Shown: positions 11,623 through 22,680, counted from the first letter of the stretch. The stretch is DNA of 64,000 nt from Pezizomycotina sp. ARF18 (GCA_002224055.1 AZLU01000112.1:43394-107393), one strand, 5' to 3'. Made by a program: numbers and translations. Notes: generated by a model not told the origin, from the letters alone.

Positions 11623-13021
11623 ATGGTTGGGATTAGACGCCATCCGCAAAGCCAATTCCACCCTCAAGGCCGGCCCAGCCGGCCTCGTTGGCCTCTTCGG
11701 TAAGTCTCTCATTGAAGCCGCGCTTCAACCCCTCATTAATAACAATAATTCTAAAATTGGAAATTGGCATTCGCTAACACCGTGAAAATGTTAGTCGGCG
11801 CGACCAGCGGGATCGGCGAAGCCAGCCTCCGTTCTTTCTTCCAGCACGCAACGCGCCGCGCGCCTACTTCGTCGGCCGTAACGAGGAAGCGGCGAACAAG
11901 ATAATGGACGAGCTCAGGAAGCTAAACCCGGAAGGGAAGATCGAGTTCCTCCAGGTGACATGTCGCTCATGAAGAACGTTGATGCCTGTCGCTTGAAAAG
12001 TTCAAGGTGAAGGAGAAGAATTGAACCTCCTGGTGATGAGCCAGGGTTTCCTTACTATGGAGGGCAGGAACGGTACGTAGAAAACCGATGTTTACTTATT
12101 GTTTGGATTTTATGTTGGAGGAACTTTTTTTTCGGTGACTTTTTAATTGAGCTTCAATTATGTCCCTTTCCTCAAAATATATTTTTTTGGATATCACGTG
12201 CTTTCATTCTGGGAATTGTATGAATTCTCAGTTTTCCTTCAATGATGCTTTTGGTACCCAGCCCTTCTACAACCAATCAAGCTCCTTGATTGATAGTAGA
12301 GGGGCTGGCACGAGGCAAAGAACTCCTACAAATATCAAAAAGAGTAAAGAAAGAAATCACTATTCAATATCTTCAAGTTTATCAAAAAAAAACACATCAC
12401 GACTAAACATCTTATTCGCATCATCACAGAAACCACCGAGGGCATCGACAAGAAGCTCGCATGCAACTACTACGGCCGCGCCGCTTCATCCACGACCTCC
12501 TCCCGCAGCTCGAAGCCGGCGCCGCCGCGAACTCTGCAATCGGCGCACGCGTCATCTCCGTCCTCGCGCGGCCGCGAGAACACGCTTCAACTTCGACGAC
12601 CTAGCGCTGAAGAACACGTTCAGCATCCGCACCGCCGAGCGCCACGCGTGCACCTTCACGACCGCCATCTTCGAGTACTTGGCGTCCCAGCACCCGACCG
12701 TCAGCTTTGTGCACGCGATGCCCGGAAGGCGTGAATACGAACATCATGGGCGGGAGCAATTTCCCCCTGGTACGTCAGGTACCGCTGACGGTCATGTCGC
12801 CACTGTTCAAGTACATCCTCATCGACCCCAAGGAGAGCGGGGAGAGGTACTGCTACGTGGGTACGCAGGAGCAGTTCAAGACGGGAGCGCACTACATCAA
12901 CCAGAAGACGGAGTCTATTGCAGCCTCGAAGAAGGCGATTGAGAATGGCATTGCGGATAAGTCGGTGGGTGAAAAGGTCTGGAGGCACAGCGAGGAGGTT
13001 TGGAGCGCTATTCCGGTTTGA
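11623..13021 (+). CDS. short-chain dehydrogenase/reductase (atypical active site)
   Basis: NAD(P)-dependent oxidoreductase of the SDR superfamily, substrate unknown. It starts at ATG 11623 (frame V-LDAIRKANSTLKAGPAG). A short intron follows near 11700. The Rossmann motif is GATSGIGEAS and later comes AYFVGRNEEAANKIMDELRK. The NNAG-region equivalent is LLVMSQGFLTMEGR, then after a 355-base intron (about 12074-12428) TTEGIDKKLACNYYGR. The C terminus (KYILIDPKESGERYCYVGTQ, ending SEEVWSAIPV) is intact. At the place where the related fungal group normally has Asn-Tyr-Ser-Leu the sequence reads KNTFSIRTAERHA, so the expected catalytic Tyr is Phe. The length is about 330 residues. Several single-base shifts are visible. 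It is probably a lipid or ketone reductase, but the substitution makes activity uncertain. Confidence 0.82.
12267..12299. repeat. imperfect hairpin inside a long intron
   Basis: Arms of 15 bases (ctacaaccaatcaag and cttgattgatagtag) flank a three-base loop and pair except at two or three positions. The 8 bases next to the loop pair perfectly. It lies within the 355-base intron of the short-chain dehydrogenase gene, which is much longer than the other introns here (about 60-150). Confidence 0.6.
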
Positions 13022-13620
13022 ACAAGGAGAGAAAAAAAAAAAGTTTTCTTTGCATTGAATTGTGTAAGAAATTGGAAAACGACGACAAAAAAAAAAAAAA
13101 AAAAGGCATTATTTCAAGCAAGGATAGGTAAAAGGTGGAGCTATAACGTTTAAAAAAAAAAAAAAAAAAAACACAACTGATGAATAGCCAACAACAAGTA
13201 ACTTACATATATATTTCATTATGGCGTGCTCGATGATGTTTAAACAGGAATTGTTGGTAATACAGGACAAAGAGGTATATAGCAAAGCAATGAAATTTGA
13301 ACGAACAAAAGACACGGTTGTATAAAATAACACACAGAAAAGAGGATCGATACAATGAGACGATATAAATTCGGGGGAGAAACGAACGAGCGATGATTGG
13401 GGTAAAGCGAGGAAGTAAAATAATCATTAGGAGTAACATCAAACAGAAACGTGTAAGAAAATTGTCCAGATATATAATAAGAGTAGAAGCAAAAATCGCC
13501 TGGGTTGGCCAGCGATATTGCTCAACTCCATATTCTACTAAGCCACCGAGGAAAAACAATCCTTTTCATGCTATGCCATACGCATACTATACCAGAAAAA
13601 CAACATCCACCTTTCAATAA

Positions 13621-15156
13621 TCAGTCAATTAAAACTTTTGGTCGAACCATCCGTCCCTCTTGGGGGGGCCTCCATTCGGCGGCCACTTGGCATACGATGG
13701 GACAACTTCCTTGCCGGTAGTGGCGCCCCATTGGTCCTCTTGTTCTTCTTCTTAGAGGGCGGCTTCTCCAATCGTCAAGGTAAACTTCGCCATGGCCGCC
13801 GCCGCCGCCGCCGCTCTTGCTGCGGTCAGGGCGGCCGCTGCTCACGCCGGGGTACTCCCAAGGAGGTATGCCGTGCGCGGCTGCGGCGTTGTGGGTGAAG
13901 TACTCGTAGTCATACGCACCGCCGGAGTTCGACCTCCTGCGGGAAGCGGTCACGCCGCCGTCATCGGAGTAGTAGCCGTCGTGCTCGCCGCTGTGGGCGC
14001 CCCGGCTGCGAGACCTAGCACCGTACTTGTACTCGTACTGCCTGCGGGCCCTAGCGTGGGCCTCCTTTTCCATTTCCGCGGCGGCGATCGCGATGGCGTC
14101 GGAATCGTCCGAGGGGCTAGAAACGTGGTGCCTGTCAGGGTCAGTGTCGAGGGTGTCAATGCTGTGGAAGGAGTCAGCGCGCAAGGGCAAGTCCCTCGGC
14201 TGGAGCGCGATCGGTCTTTCTTCGTCGGAGGAAGCGAAAGCGTTACGGGACCGCCGCGCTCGCGTCACCGCCGTTTCCGGGGCCGGTTTCACGTGCGACG
14301 GGAGGCATCTGCAGCGTCGTGGTCTTGTTCGTGTCGGGTGGTAGCTATGCCGGTGGAGATTCTTGGAGGTCTGGACGGTGTAAGTTAAGGTCAGGAGGTT
14401 TCACGGTGGAGAAAGAAGGGGTAGGTGGGGGGTAATCTCCGGGCATGTACAGCGTAGTCTCTGACGGATACTTGTTCAAGCCCCGAGTAGGCCTGAACCC
14501 GTTTGGTGCGGGCGATGGCACCGGCGGGAGGTCCCGTTGGGGCGTTGGGTGGGGCGTTGGACATCGCCTGCCTTGGCGGCCTCGGCGTGTGCGACCCGCG
14601 CCCTTCCGGAAGTCTCACCGACGGCGGTGGCGGACCGCCTTCCTCTCCTTCCTCGCCATACATTTCCCTCTCTTTCTCCCACATTTCACGTTCGGTCCAC
14701 ATCATGTCCTGTTCGATCTTGAGGACCTCGGCCTGGCAGGCTAACCAACGCAGCTGGGCTTTGATGAGGTGGCGGGCCTGGTACTGCCACTTCTGAGATA
14801 GAATATCCGTCGGCGGGAGTCGCGGACGGTAGTGGAAAGGGTCATAGAGAAACTCAGGGTTAGGCTCCTCGGGACTTTCGCCCCGAGCCTCGAGAGGGGT
14901 AGGCATCCTTGCAAGTTGAGAGAAGTAGTCGAGGAGGGTCTACAGATGTGATAGAAGGTGGAGAAAGGACAGGAGATTCCGGTGCTGTAGGAGCAGGAGG
15001 GACAGGAGGAATATGCTCCTTTCGTGAAGACGATGTTGAAGAGGTACCCTTGACCTCTTTAATTTCAATGGTATTATGTGCCGGTGTTCGAGATCTAGAT
15101 GGTGGGAGCTGTGCTGGTTTCTCTTGAGCAGCACCACCGAAAGGCCATGGAGCCAT
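13621..15156 (-). CDS. large Ser/Gly/Arg-rich protein with Trp/Glu helix, unknown function
   Basis: Minus-strand coding region of about 500 codons read across three frames, from ATG 15156 (MAPWPFGGAAQEKPAQLPP) to a stop at 13621. Order: a Pro/Ser-rich N terminus, a conserved-looking segment YDPFHYRPRLPPTDILSQKW, then a helix with QARHLIKAQLRWLACQAEVL and MMWTEREMWEKEREMYGEEG. A Pro/Gly region and an Arg/Ser/Asp-rich tail follow, with a run of Gly and Tyr-Asp-Tyr-Glu motifs. The helix is alignable with the one in the protein at 2942-5076 (shared W-TERE-W core). No enzyme domain, signal peptide or membrane span is visible. High GC third positions and a long open frame on the coding strand support a real gene. 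The antisense ORFs in the same interval are shadows. Function unknown. Confidence 0.65.
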
Positions 15157-15185
15157 CAATACGAAATGAAAGAATTAAAAACCAA

Positions 15186-15188
<3 letters not shown>

Positions 15189-15219
<31 letters not shown>
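15189..15219. repeat. T31 tract
   Basis: Thirty-one consecutive T about 30 bases upstream of the ATG of the minus-strand gene at 13621-15156, so it is an A31 tract in its leader or promoter. Confidence 0.85.
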
Positions 15220-15616
15220 CACGCCTTTCTTCTGGGACAAGAAGAAGGCGAAATAAGAAAAAGGAAAAATACCAGTATAAAGAAAAAATTTTAATACTCA
15301 ACCCTGAAAACTAGAGACAGACAGCCTTAGGCGCTAACATAGCCTTGGTTTTTGGTGGATAAACTGGAACAAAACGTAAGCCCTTTTTCTTCTCTCCCCT
15401 CAGCCATTTCCTTTGTTAAAAAAGAGATAAGAACAAGAGGAGGGGAAGGAAAAAATAGTACTGCAGAGCCAGATAGATTTCCTTTTCCCACTTTTCGCTC
15501 TTGCAAGCGAGGGGGAGTCAGACAAGAAAAAATAAAAGAGGTGTGTGAGAAAATTTTTCACCTGTGATTTATACTGATTTGCTGCTTCCTTCTTTTCGTT
15601 CTTTCCTTTTTCTTAC

Positions 15617-15920
15617 TTACTGACGCTGAACTGGCAGCTTTCTTCTTCTGCTTTTTCGCAGCTTCTCAACGATACGCTGGAGCTGGGCTGGGTGCTTAGC
15701 AAACCTGTTGACCTGCTACTCATAGTGCATAGATGCGCGCTTTTACCGTCTCTGCCTCTCTGTTCCACTTTTTGCTGGGTGCCAAAAACGGGATAGAATT
15801 GCGCACGGGTAATCTCCGCTCGTCCTTGTTCGCCAATGGTTTTTATCAGATTGTGTCTCCACACTCCAAGCCCAAAAAAGGTGTCCCCATCGCCCCGCTC
15901 TGTGTCAGCGAATAAGAAAC
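15617..15920 (-). CDS. unrecognised short basic protein (C-terminal part)
   Basis: On the minus strand two frames join into convincing protein: KPLANKDERRLPVRNSIPF, LAPSKKWNREAETVKARIYA and, after a one-base shift, QVNRFAKHPAQLQRIVEKLR with a Lys/Arg-rich end. Upstream, another frame gives DTFFGLGVWRHN, which may be an earlier part. The charged, helical C terminus ending in basic residues resembles small mitochondrial-ribosome or assembly proteins, but I cannot name the family. The start is not placed. It may lie further upstream near 16480, where a presequence-like ORF begins MSRPSNRTLCLLSRSSRDLS. The end is ambiguous by frame. Confidence 0.45.
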
Positions 15921-16858
15921 GCCCCTTTTCTTTTCCTGCATGAAGCTATAGTCTCTTGCGTTAGTAAAACATCAAGCGTGATTGAAAAACGGTAGTACCA
16001 AAAAGGTGGTGATTCTTACGGTATTCGGAGGTTCGGAAGTCTAACGACAGTCAGGTCGCTTGTAATCGTTAGCTTGCCTTAAGGACTTGTGAGCCTTTCA
16101 ATAGGTTTCCGTGCAGTAAACAGTACGTGAAAAGGCCTGGCTTTGCGAAGGAAACCGGATTCGGATCAATTGCTCTGCATGGCGAGGTCACCATTTTCAA
16201 GGAAATCCGTGCTTGTGGAACCCTAACAGCCTGCAAGTTAACAAGGTTCTTTTCGACCAACACTAAAGCCTGAAACGTTTAGAAAAATCGTCAATCCCCG
16301 CTGAACTAGAATAGGGGTCTAGAAGGTTTTTCGTATTTCGCGGAAGGAGATCAAGAATCCTATGTCCATGAAACAAAATAATAGCTGTCCGTCGTAGTTG
16401 ATTGAATATGAGCTGAATAGTGCTGAGATCTCGAGAGCTGCGGGATAAGAGGCAAAGTGTTCGGTTCGAGGGTCTACTCACAGAAGACGATGAGAACTGA
16501 AGAAATACCTTCTAGAAAGACGCTGATCAAAGGCTTGAAAGACCACTAAGATAATGGAACGATGCCGGTGAATTCAGCAATCCGATACTCAGTGATTGTG
16601 GAGGAGGAGGCTCAAATTTTGCTGGCGGGAGGGTGGGGAGGAAAGCATTGTGGGAAACAAAAAATCTTTTAACCGCGGCAACGGAAAAGGCGAATTGGGA
16701 ATTTCGGACCTCACCAACTATTTGTCGGCATTCCATACCCGAACCTATTGCTTTATATACGCACGATACGTTCCAAACCAGACGTCAATTCCCGAAGAAT
16801 GAAATATCCCAGTTCTAAAATCGAAAACAGATACTTAAATATACATAAGAAAGAAAAA

Positions 16859-17990
16859 ATGTCAGCATTGTTCAATAAAGACGTTCAAGCCTGCCGCAGA
16901 TAAGCAAATCGACGTTTGCGATCGCGGGAGTACAAACCCGCGTCTTCGGGCTGGATCAGCTCCCTCCCGGATGTATCAATGAAGTCGCATGTCTTTTCCT
17001 CATGCACCCCGCTTGGAGACGGCTGAATACATGGAGCCGATAGCCAGGCGGTGCCTTGCGGGTTATTATTTGGCCTCAAATGGCTCCGGCGCGAAGCCGG
17101 GCAGGAAAGGTCTGATCGCTGTAACGTTCGACCAGCGGAACCACGGCTCTAGCTGGTATGTACATATCGTAAAACAGAAAAAAAGAAAGATACAAGTACG
17201 GACTCGACCTTCGAGAGTCTTGAGAGGATCTCTCTGACTGCCTTTTGATATACGAAGCTAAATTTTTTTTTTTCCAAGGTACATTCTCTCTCGCCAACGA
17301 GTCCTGGCGGACGGTAACCGCTGCACGCTCAGGACATGATGGGCAGCTACGTCGGCACGTACTCGACCTGAACACTGATCCTCGACCTCCTACCGCGTAC
17401 GCCTTCAACTTCCACGCACGTCATCACGACGAACATCTGCTCCGGCTCGCATCGGCGGGCACGTCACATGGCTGTCTCTCCTAAGCGAACCGAGAGTCAC
17501 CGCCGGCGTCGTCATCATCGGCTGTCCAGACTACAAGCGCGTAATGACGCACAGGGCGGAAAAGACAAAGCTAGCGACGTTCGGCGAGGGGACTTTCCTC
17601 GGCTCGAAAGATTTCGCCGGCGCTGCTTGGGACTCGTGAGGAGTCGACCCTGCTGGAATAACTTCGGAGAAGACGAAGACAGCGCTGCATACGTGAGGAT
17701 GGATACGAAGGAGGATACGGTGCGGAAGAGGATAGCTGAGAGGCTAGATGGGAAGAAGATATTAACGCTCAGCGGAGGCGCGGACAAGTTGGTTCCTTAC
17801 GAGTGCTCGAAACCTTTTCATAAACTTGTGGTGGCCGAGGTAAGAATGTCGGTCAAAAGGGGGTAGACGTTCGGATGTTGTTTATAACGGCGTAGGGCAC
17901 GTTTGCACGGAGCAGATGGTGGTCGAGCTGATCGATTTCGTAAATAGCTATTTGAAGGACAAGGATGGACCGCAGTTGTCTAAAATGTGA
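16859..17990 (+). CDS. alpha/beta-hydrolase fold protein
   Basis: Serine hydrolase of the alpha/beta fold, substrate unknown, probably a cytosolic esterase or peptidase-like enzyme. The likely start at 16859 gives MSALFNKDVQ, running after one shift into KSTFAIAGVQTRVFGLDQLP and CLFLMHPRLETAEYMEPIAR. The strand following the oxyanion region reads LIAVTFDQRNHGS. An intron (17156-17278) interrupts next. The nucleophile elbow reads G-S-x-I-G-G-H across a frame break, then VTWLSLLSEPRVTAGVVIIG. The acid residue is probably the Asp in LSGGADKLVPYE, and the catalytic His lies in YNGVGHVCTEQM. It ends with KDKDGPQLSKM at 17990. Length is about 330 residues. At least five single-base shifts are visible. 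It is divergent from the gene at 15.6 kb. Confidence 0.8.
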
Positions 17991-19067
17991 ATATCTTCTC
18001 TCTTTGGGGCAATTGTGCCTAGCTGCTCTACTGCATCACGAAATGATTAGCTATACCTTGCTTTATATTCTGGCCGACTATGATGGCTGGTCTGACTTTG
18101 GCTATATTCGCTAATGCAAAGATCACGATGTTAAATATTGCATGTTGCAAGTTGACACCGTCGTAAGGGAAACGTCCGAGAACTTAGATATATCGTATAG
18201 TTATATCTAGTCAACGCCTAGCCAGGACATTCGCCTAAATGCCAACACAGATCCGGGAGCTCAAGAACAGTTATATTACTTAATTATATACCAAGATTTC
18301 TGCCACTCACATCACCTACCTTCGGAAGGTCGCCATAGTACAACGGATCATAATACCGTATACGGCCGGCAGAATCCTCGATTATGGGCTAAATGAGTTT
18401 GATAACCGTTAAGTGGAGTTGCGACAAACCGCCTAAATTTTTTTTTTTAAGGCGACCTCGCGAAGATCTCACACGCTTCCAAAGACCAGTTGCGATTAGA
18501 TACTGTTTAGATATAGCGGGTGGATAAACACGGCCCGGAAAGATCGGACATCGGGGGGTTTTGAATGGGCGATTATATGGAGTATTCTTCATACAAACTT
18601 TGATAAGTGCTTAAGTAACCAGTTATTCAACAATTTAAAAGGCCCTTTTCCTAACTCGTTCGAGATCGATAGGAGCACGTAGGAAGAGAAGGAGGAGCGG
18701 CCTGACAATGAAGAAGATTAGATTGATTACATTGGAGTATTTACATAAAGAAAGAGGGCCAAAATGACGACCTGAACAACGGTTTGAATGAAGCTGATAT
18801 GATATGATATGAAAGAAATGTATAAAAACAATTTGTCACTCAAAATAAACACCAAGTAATGCTCAAGAAGAATACCCATTCGACTTTTCCCCACTACCTC
18901 CTTTAAATTTTCTTTTCTTTTCCTTATTTTTAATTTTCTTGTAAATGTATAACTTATCAGTTCTCCTCTCAACGGTCTTACCCTCTGCCTTTCCTCACAT
19001 CATGGAGACTTTGCTAGCTTCAATTGACAGGCTTCCACAAAACACTCAACTGCTTGTTTAATTTTAA
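17991..19067. other. spacer between convergent genes
   Basis: About 1.1 kb between the 3' ends of the hydrolase (+) and the hydroxylase (-). AT-rich, with a short GATAT/GATATGATATG repeat near 18790-18811. No gene seen. Confidence 0.6.
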
Positions 19068-19944
19068 TCACAGCTCCTTCTTCACTTCAGCTTTCGTGGC
19101 TCCGTTGGCGGACCCATTGGCAGAACCGTTTGTAGTTCCGTTAGCCTTGCCGTTGACAGTACCATTAGGAGATCCGTTAGCCTTGCCCTTGCTTCCCCTG
19201 GTCTTAAGCTTATCGTACCGTGGAACCAATCGAGGAAGCCGTTAGTGCCAAAGTGGATGAGAACTTCTGTGGTGGAGATCGTGCTTCACAGCCGCACCGT
19301 GCCAGAAGTCGTAACCCGAGTGCACGGTCGTGGTCTCGAGCAATTCAATCGCCATGAAGATCCAGAAAGTGACCAGGTGCGCACCGAGGAGCTGCGGCGG
19401 CAGTGAGATCGGCAGGATATTGGCGACGATCTGCTCGATAGGGTGGGCGTACTGCGCCGCGAGCGCGACGGGGGCGGTGAACTTGTGGTGCTTCTTGTGG
19501 ATCTTCGGGTACAGTTTGGGAGTGTGAAGGAAGCGGTGGGAGTAGTAGAACATGACCTCGCGGACCATGAGGGAGACGACGATCTGGAAGATTACTTCGC
19601 CGACGGTGGGGAGCTTGTGGCCCATGCCGAAGCTGGTCTTGTCGAAGTGCTGGCCGATGAAGATCATCGCTAGGTGGAATAGGGTTGAAAGGACCTGGTT
19701 TTGGAGTACTACGTTGAGGCAGTGTAGGATTTCAGCCCGCGTAGGCTGCTTCGGCGGTGGCTGCAGCTTGTGCCTCTCGGAAAAGTTGGGGAACAGCGGG
19801 TCCATAAGGCCGTAAACGAGACTCGGTATCCAGAAGAAGACGAGCTGGATGACTAGCGTGCCTGCAAACTCTATTTGGAATAAAGAGTAGTTGTCGAGCA
19901 GGTAATCCAACCCGACTGAATCTTCGTTCCGAATTCTGCGCCAT
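19068..19944 (-). CDS. fatty acid hydroxylase / sterol desaturase family protein (ERG25/SUR2-like)
   Basis: Non-haem di-iron, membrane-bound oxygenase of the ER acting on sterols or sphingoid bases. It starts at ATG 19944 (MAQNSE) and after one shift reads DYLLDNYSLFQIEFAG. Hydrophobic spans include LVIQLVFFWIPSLVYGLMDP and STLFHLAMIFIGQHF. The His clusters HRFLH and HKKHH are present, and the last (HDLHH) is followed after a shift by IHFGTNGFLDWFHGT. The tail has alternating Asn-Gly dipeptides (KANGSPNGTVNGKANG...) and ends in KAEVKKEL, where KKEL fits a C-terminal di-lysine KKXX ER-retrieval signal. The HPIEQIVANILPI segment between the His clusters is typical of the family. Whether the substrate is a 4-methylsterol or a sphingoid base cannot be settled from motifs. 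Confidence 0.85.
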
Positions 19945-20242
19945 GGTATCGGGTCTATCTCGTGGCCGTTAACGAGATCTCCTCTCTTGCTTGAGTTCCT
20001 TTATTCAAGTTCTTCTGCCGAAAAGACTTTTTCGGAAATGGGATAAATGGAAAAATTGCGATATGGGTAAACTTTGGTGAGAACAAAAGGACTGAGACAA
20101 TATCCTTAACTGGGATGGGCGTGGATGATATATATACAGGATTGCAATAAGAGAGGTACGACACCCCACCACGGAAAGACAATTCCATATTGAAATGAAA
20201 ATTTCCCTTTTTGATTACAACATGGACGATTTCCAAACGTGG

Positions 20243-20246
<4 letters not shown>

Positions 20247-20278
<32 letters not shown>
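20247..20278. repeat. T32 tract
   Basis: Thirty-two consecutive T in the region between the hydroxylase gene and the candidate small gene. Confidence 0.85.
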
Positions 20279-20280
<2 letters not shown>

Positions 20281-20423
20281 CTTCCCTACTTGCCTCGGTA
20301 TATTACCCAAGGGAATATATTGCTTTTAATCAAACAGGAGTCAGTATTGCATATATTTCCTTTTTCCCGTTTACGCCTAGGTATTATATTTCCTTTGGGA
20401 GCTTCCAGAATGTCTTTGAATAT

Positions 20424-20754
20424 CTAGCCTCCACGGGGTTTTTGGGGAGTGAATAACTCGATCAAATCAAGAAGGTCATTTATTTCCTGCTTAAGCGGAT
20501 ATGCAGGTCGAGATACTCTCTCAAGGCTGCTCAAACAAAAAAAACCACACCACCCAATATCATGATTATATCGATACCACTTACCGCCAGAAGAACTGCT
20601 CAGATCCGATCGAGGAAATAAAGATGCGTATATGCGGAGTATTTGAGATTTAAGGAATCTAATGATTCATTGAAAATGGATCGATGGTAAATCCGCAGCT
20701 TACCTTCTTGCGCTTCTTGACACCCCTTTTTGAAGTCTGCTCTGGTTGATGCAT
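20424..20754 (-). CDS. candidate small three-exon gene with an 11-base micro-exon
   Basis: A consistent splice model on the minus strand gives 54 residues. Exon 1, 20704-20754, reads MHQPEQTSKRGVKKRKK and abuts GTAAGC. Exon 2, 20585-20595, is 11 bases bounded by GAGCAG and GTAAGT. Exon 3, 20424-20526, follows TTTGAGCAG and gives RLERVSRPAYPLKQEINDLL and DLIELFTPQKPRGG, then TAG. No frame change is needed. The first exon is strongly basic, and the last looks like an amphipathic helix. I do not recognise the family. The tiny middle exon makes the model uncertain. Alternatives are a longer exon 2 or chance. Confidence 0.35.
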
Positions 20755-22680
20755 GGCGGAATTTTGTCTTAGGAGTTCCCCGATATAGGAAGGACCAGGG
20801 TCTCCGGATTGCGTCGCTTTAACCTTTTAATCTGGGAAAAAGGGAAAGTGCCGCGGCAGAATTAACAACGCCTGTTTTTTTTGTTTCGAAACCGATAAGC
20901 ACGTGGAAAAACGAGAGACGAGGATCGTCATATTACAATCATACCACAGGTGCGTGTCATTTTTGCCGACGATTCTCAGATGAAGATGTTCTGGAGCTTT
21001 GATATAATAGTACTATACTAAAGTCCTGGGTATGAATTATTAAGAATTCTAAGGAGCTAACTTAGCCAGAGATGTAGCCAATGATATATATATCCCTGCT
21101 TATTTTTTTTTTCATTGACCGTGCTGTTCTTCACTACCTGCTCCGTGTGATGATGTTAACGTTTGGTCTTTTTCTCTGGCTTGTATAATCGAATTCGAAT
21201 ATCTTTACTACACCTATGCACACCGGCTACTAGTATAGGCGATATATATCACTTTCCCGTTTCACATTACGCTTCTTTTTTTTTTTTTTTCAGGTCGACG
21301 CCGGGCGGGTGGGGACGACTATTTCTGCGTGAGGTCCCCTCGCCTCATCCTGACACTATTATCTAAGAGCTAGCGTACTTTCCGCGAGCAAGCGAACATC
21401 CATAGAGTTCTAGAAGCGGCACATGCTGGGAAGTATACCCATACCACCACTTTCCTACGGCCGGCCGAAAACTTCCCGACTATGGTAAATGTCCTAGGTA
21501 CGGCGTCGGTACCAAGTTTAATACCGTTACTTACCCAACCCTTGCATGGATATTTGAGGGGAGCTAATTAGACTTCCGGTTCGACGATCCTATGATACTC
21601 TGTTGATAGCTTACCGATTTATCAACTACAGGGATTCGGATACAGATTCGTGGTTTATTTATTAAGAGGAATGGTAGGACTCAGTAGTTATTGCTGTGAC
21701 CATACCTTTACGCATTCCAAAATATCTTTGAGTCCCCCACCCAACTTTTTTTTTTTAGAAAAAAAAAAAAAAAAAAAAAGCTCTTTGCCCTAGCTCCATT
21801 TACAGGACAAAATCCACAACTCACTAATCGCTCGCTTCTGTTTAGATCTAGAGCACGAGGAAAATGAGAGAGAGCATGCTCCTCTTATCTATCGACCTAG
21901 GTCCGCTCCTTCATCTCTAAGAACATTTATTATTATTTTTTTATTATACCCACCCCCTTCCTTCGCCCTAGGAAAGGATTTGACTAGTCTTATAACATAG
22001 GTATATTTCTCCCTGGTTGAGGGTATAAGTAAATGGTCAGAATGAACTTCACCAGTTAGTAGTGCTCCTAAAAACTGATATAGTTTGTTCTACGCCCTAA
22101 GTGACCATACTATACCCGAAGCTGTGATTTGTCGAGCGCTTGCCCTCCTTAGGAGCTACTAAGTCTCTGAAGAGAGCTTATAGATCAACATACGTATTTT
22201 AGTTAATATATTAGATATAGCTAACAGACAATTTATATCTATAAATCCATATCGCAATTTTTGATCCCCAAGGCTTATATAAGGTTTTCTTATACGTCGC
22301 ACAAGATTTGCAGAGATTACGATCTCAGAGATCTCAGATCGTGCAATTTCCCCAAAGGAAAAGCAATATAACACGGCTGTAAATCAAAAGCTAAGCCCTA
22401 AACAGGCTTAGTGCCTTTACCAAGCAATCCAAAAATGGAAAAAACGTTTATCAAGGTTGAACTCTTTTTTTTTTTTTTTTTTTTTTTTTCTCCTGCTATT
22501 AAAATTTTCATTAAACACCTTCAGAAGTTTTCTTCGCTTCTGGTAGCAATCCTGACATCACAAGGCGACAATTAGAGTTCACCGGTGCTTCTAACTTCAA
22601 GTACACGATAATCAATCTGACGTATGCCAACTCCGAGAGAGAGGATCGGTAGTCGTAGGTATTAGATAAGGCGTGTCACG
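20755..22680. other. spacer upstream of the Nsa1 gene
   Basis: No coding region recognised. Contains a T10-AG-A20 near-palindrome (about 21747-21779), a T tract (about 22466-22489) and an inverted repeat at 22391-22411. Confidence 0.55.
22391..22411. promoter_or_regulatory. CCCTAA-containing inverted repeat upstream of Nsa1
   Basis: Perfect 7-base arms CTAAGCC and GGCTTAG flank CTAAACA, giving an internal CCCTAAA. It lies about 270 bases upstream of the Nsa1 start. It resembles, but is not the same as, the AGGG/CCCT palindromes upstream of eS30 and uL4. Function is inferred. Confidence 0.3.

Noticed and set aside
12160-12942. 260-codon plus-strand ORF as a separate gene
   Set aside because: It starts inside the long intron of the short-chain dehydrogenase and reads part of the exon in a wrong frame.
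13792-14388. 198-codon plus-strand ORF
   Set aside because: Val/Ala-rich antisense of the Ser/Arg-rich minus-strand gene.
11600-19950. Secondary-metabolite cluster (SDR, hydrolase, hydroxylase)
   Set aside because: No backbone synthase, transporter or P450 is present, the strands are mixed, and unrelated genes lie between.
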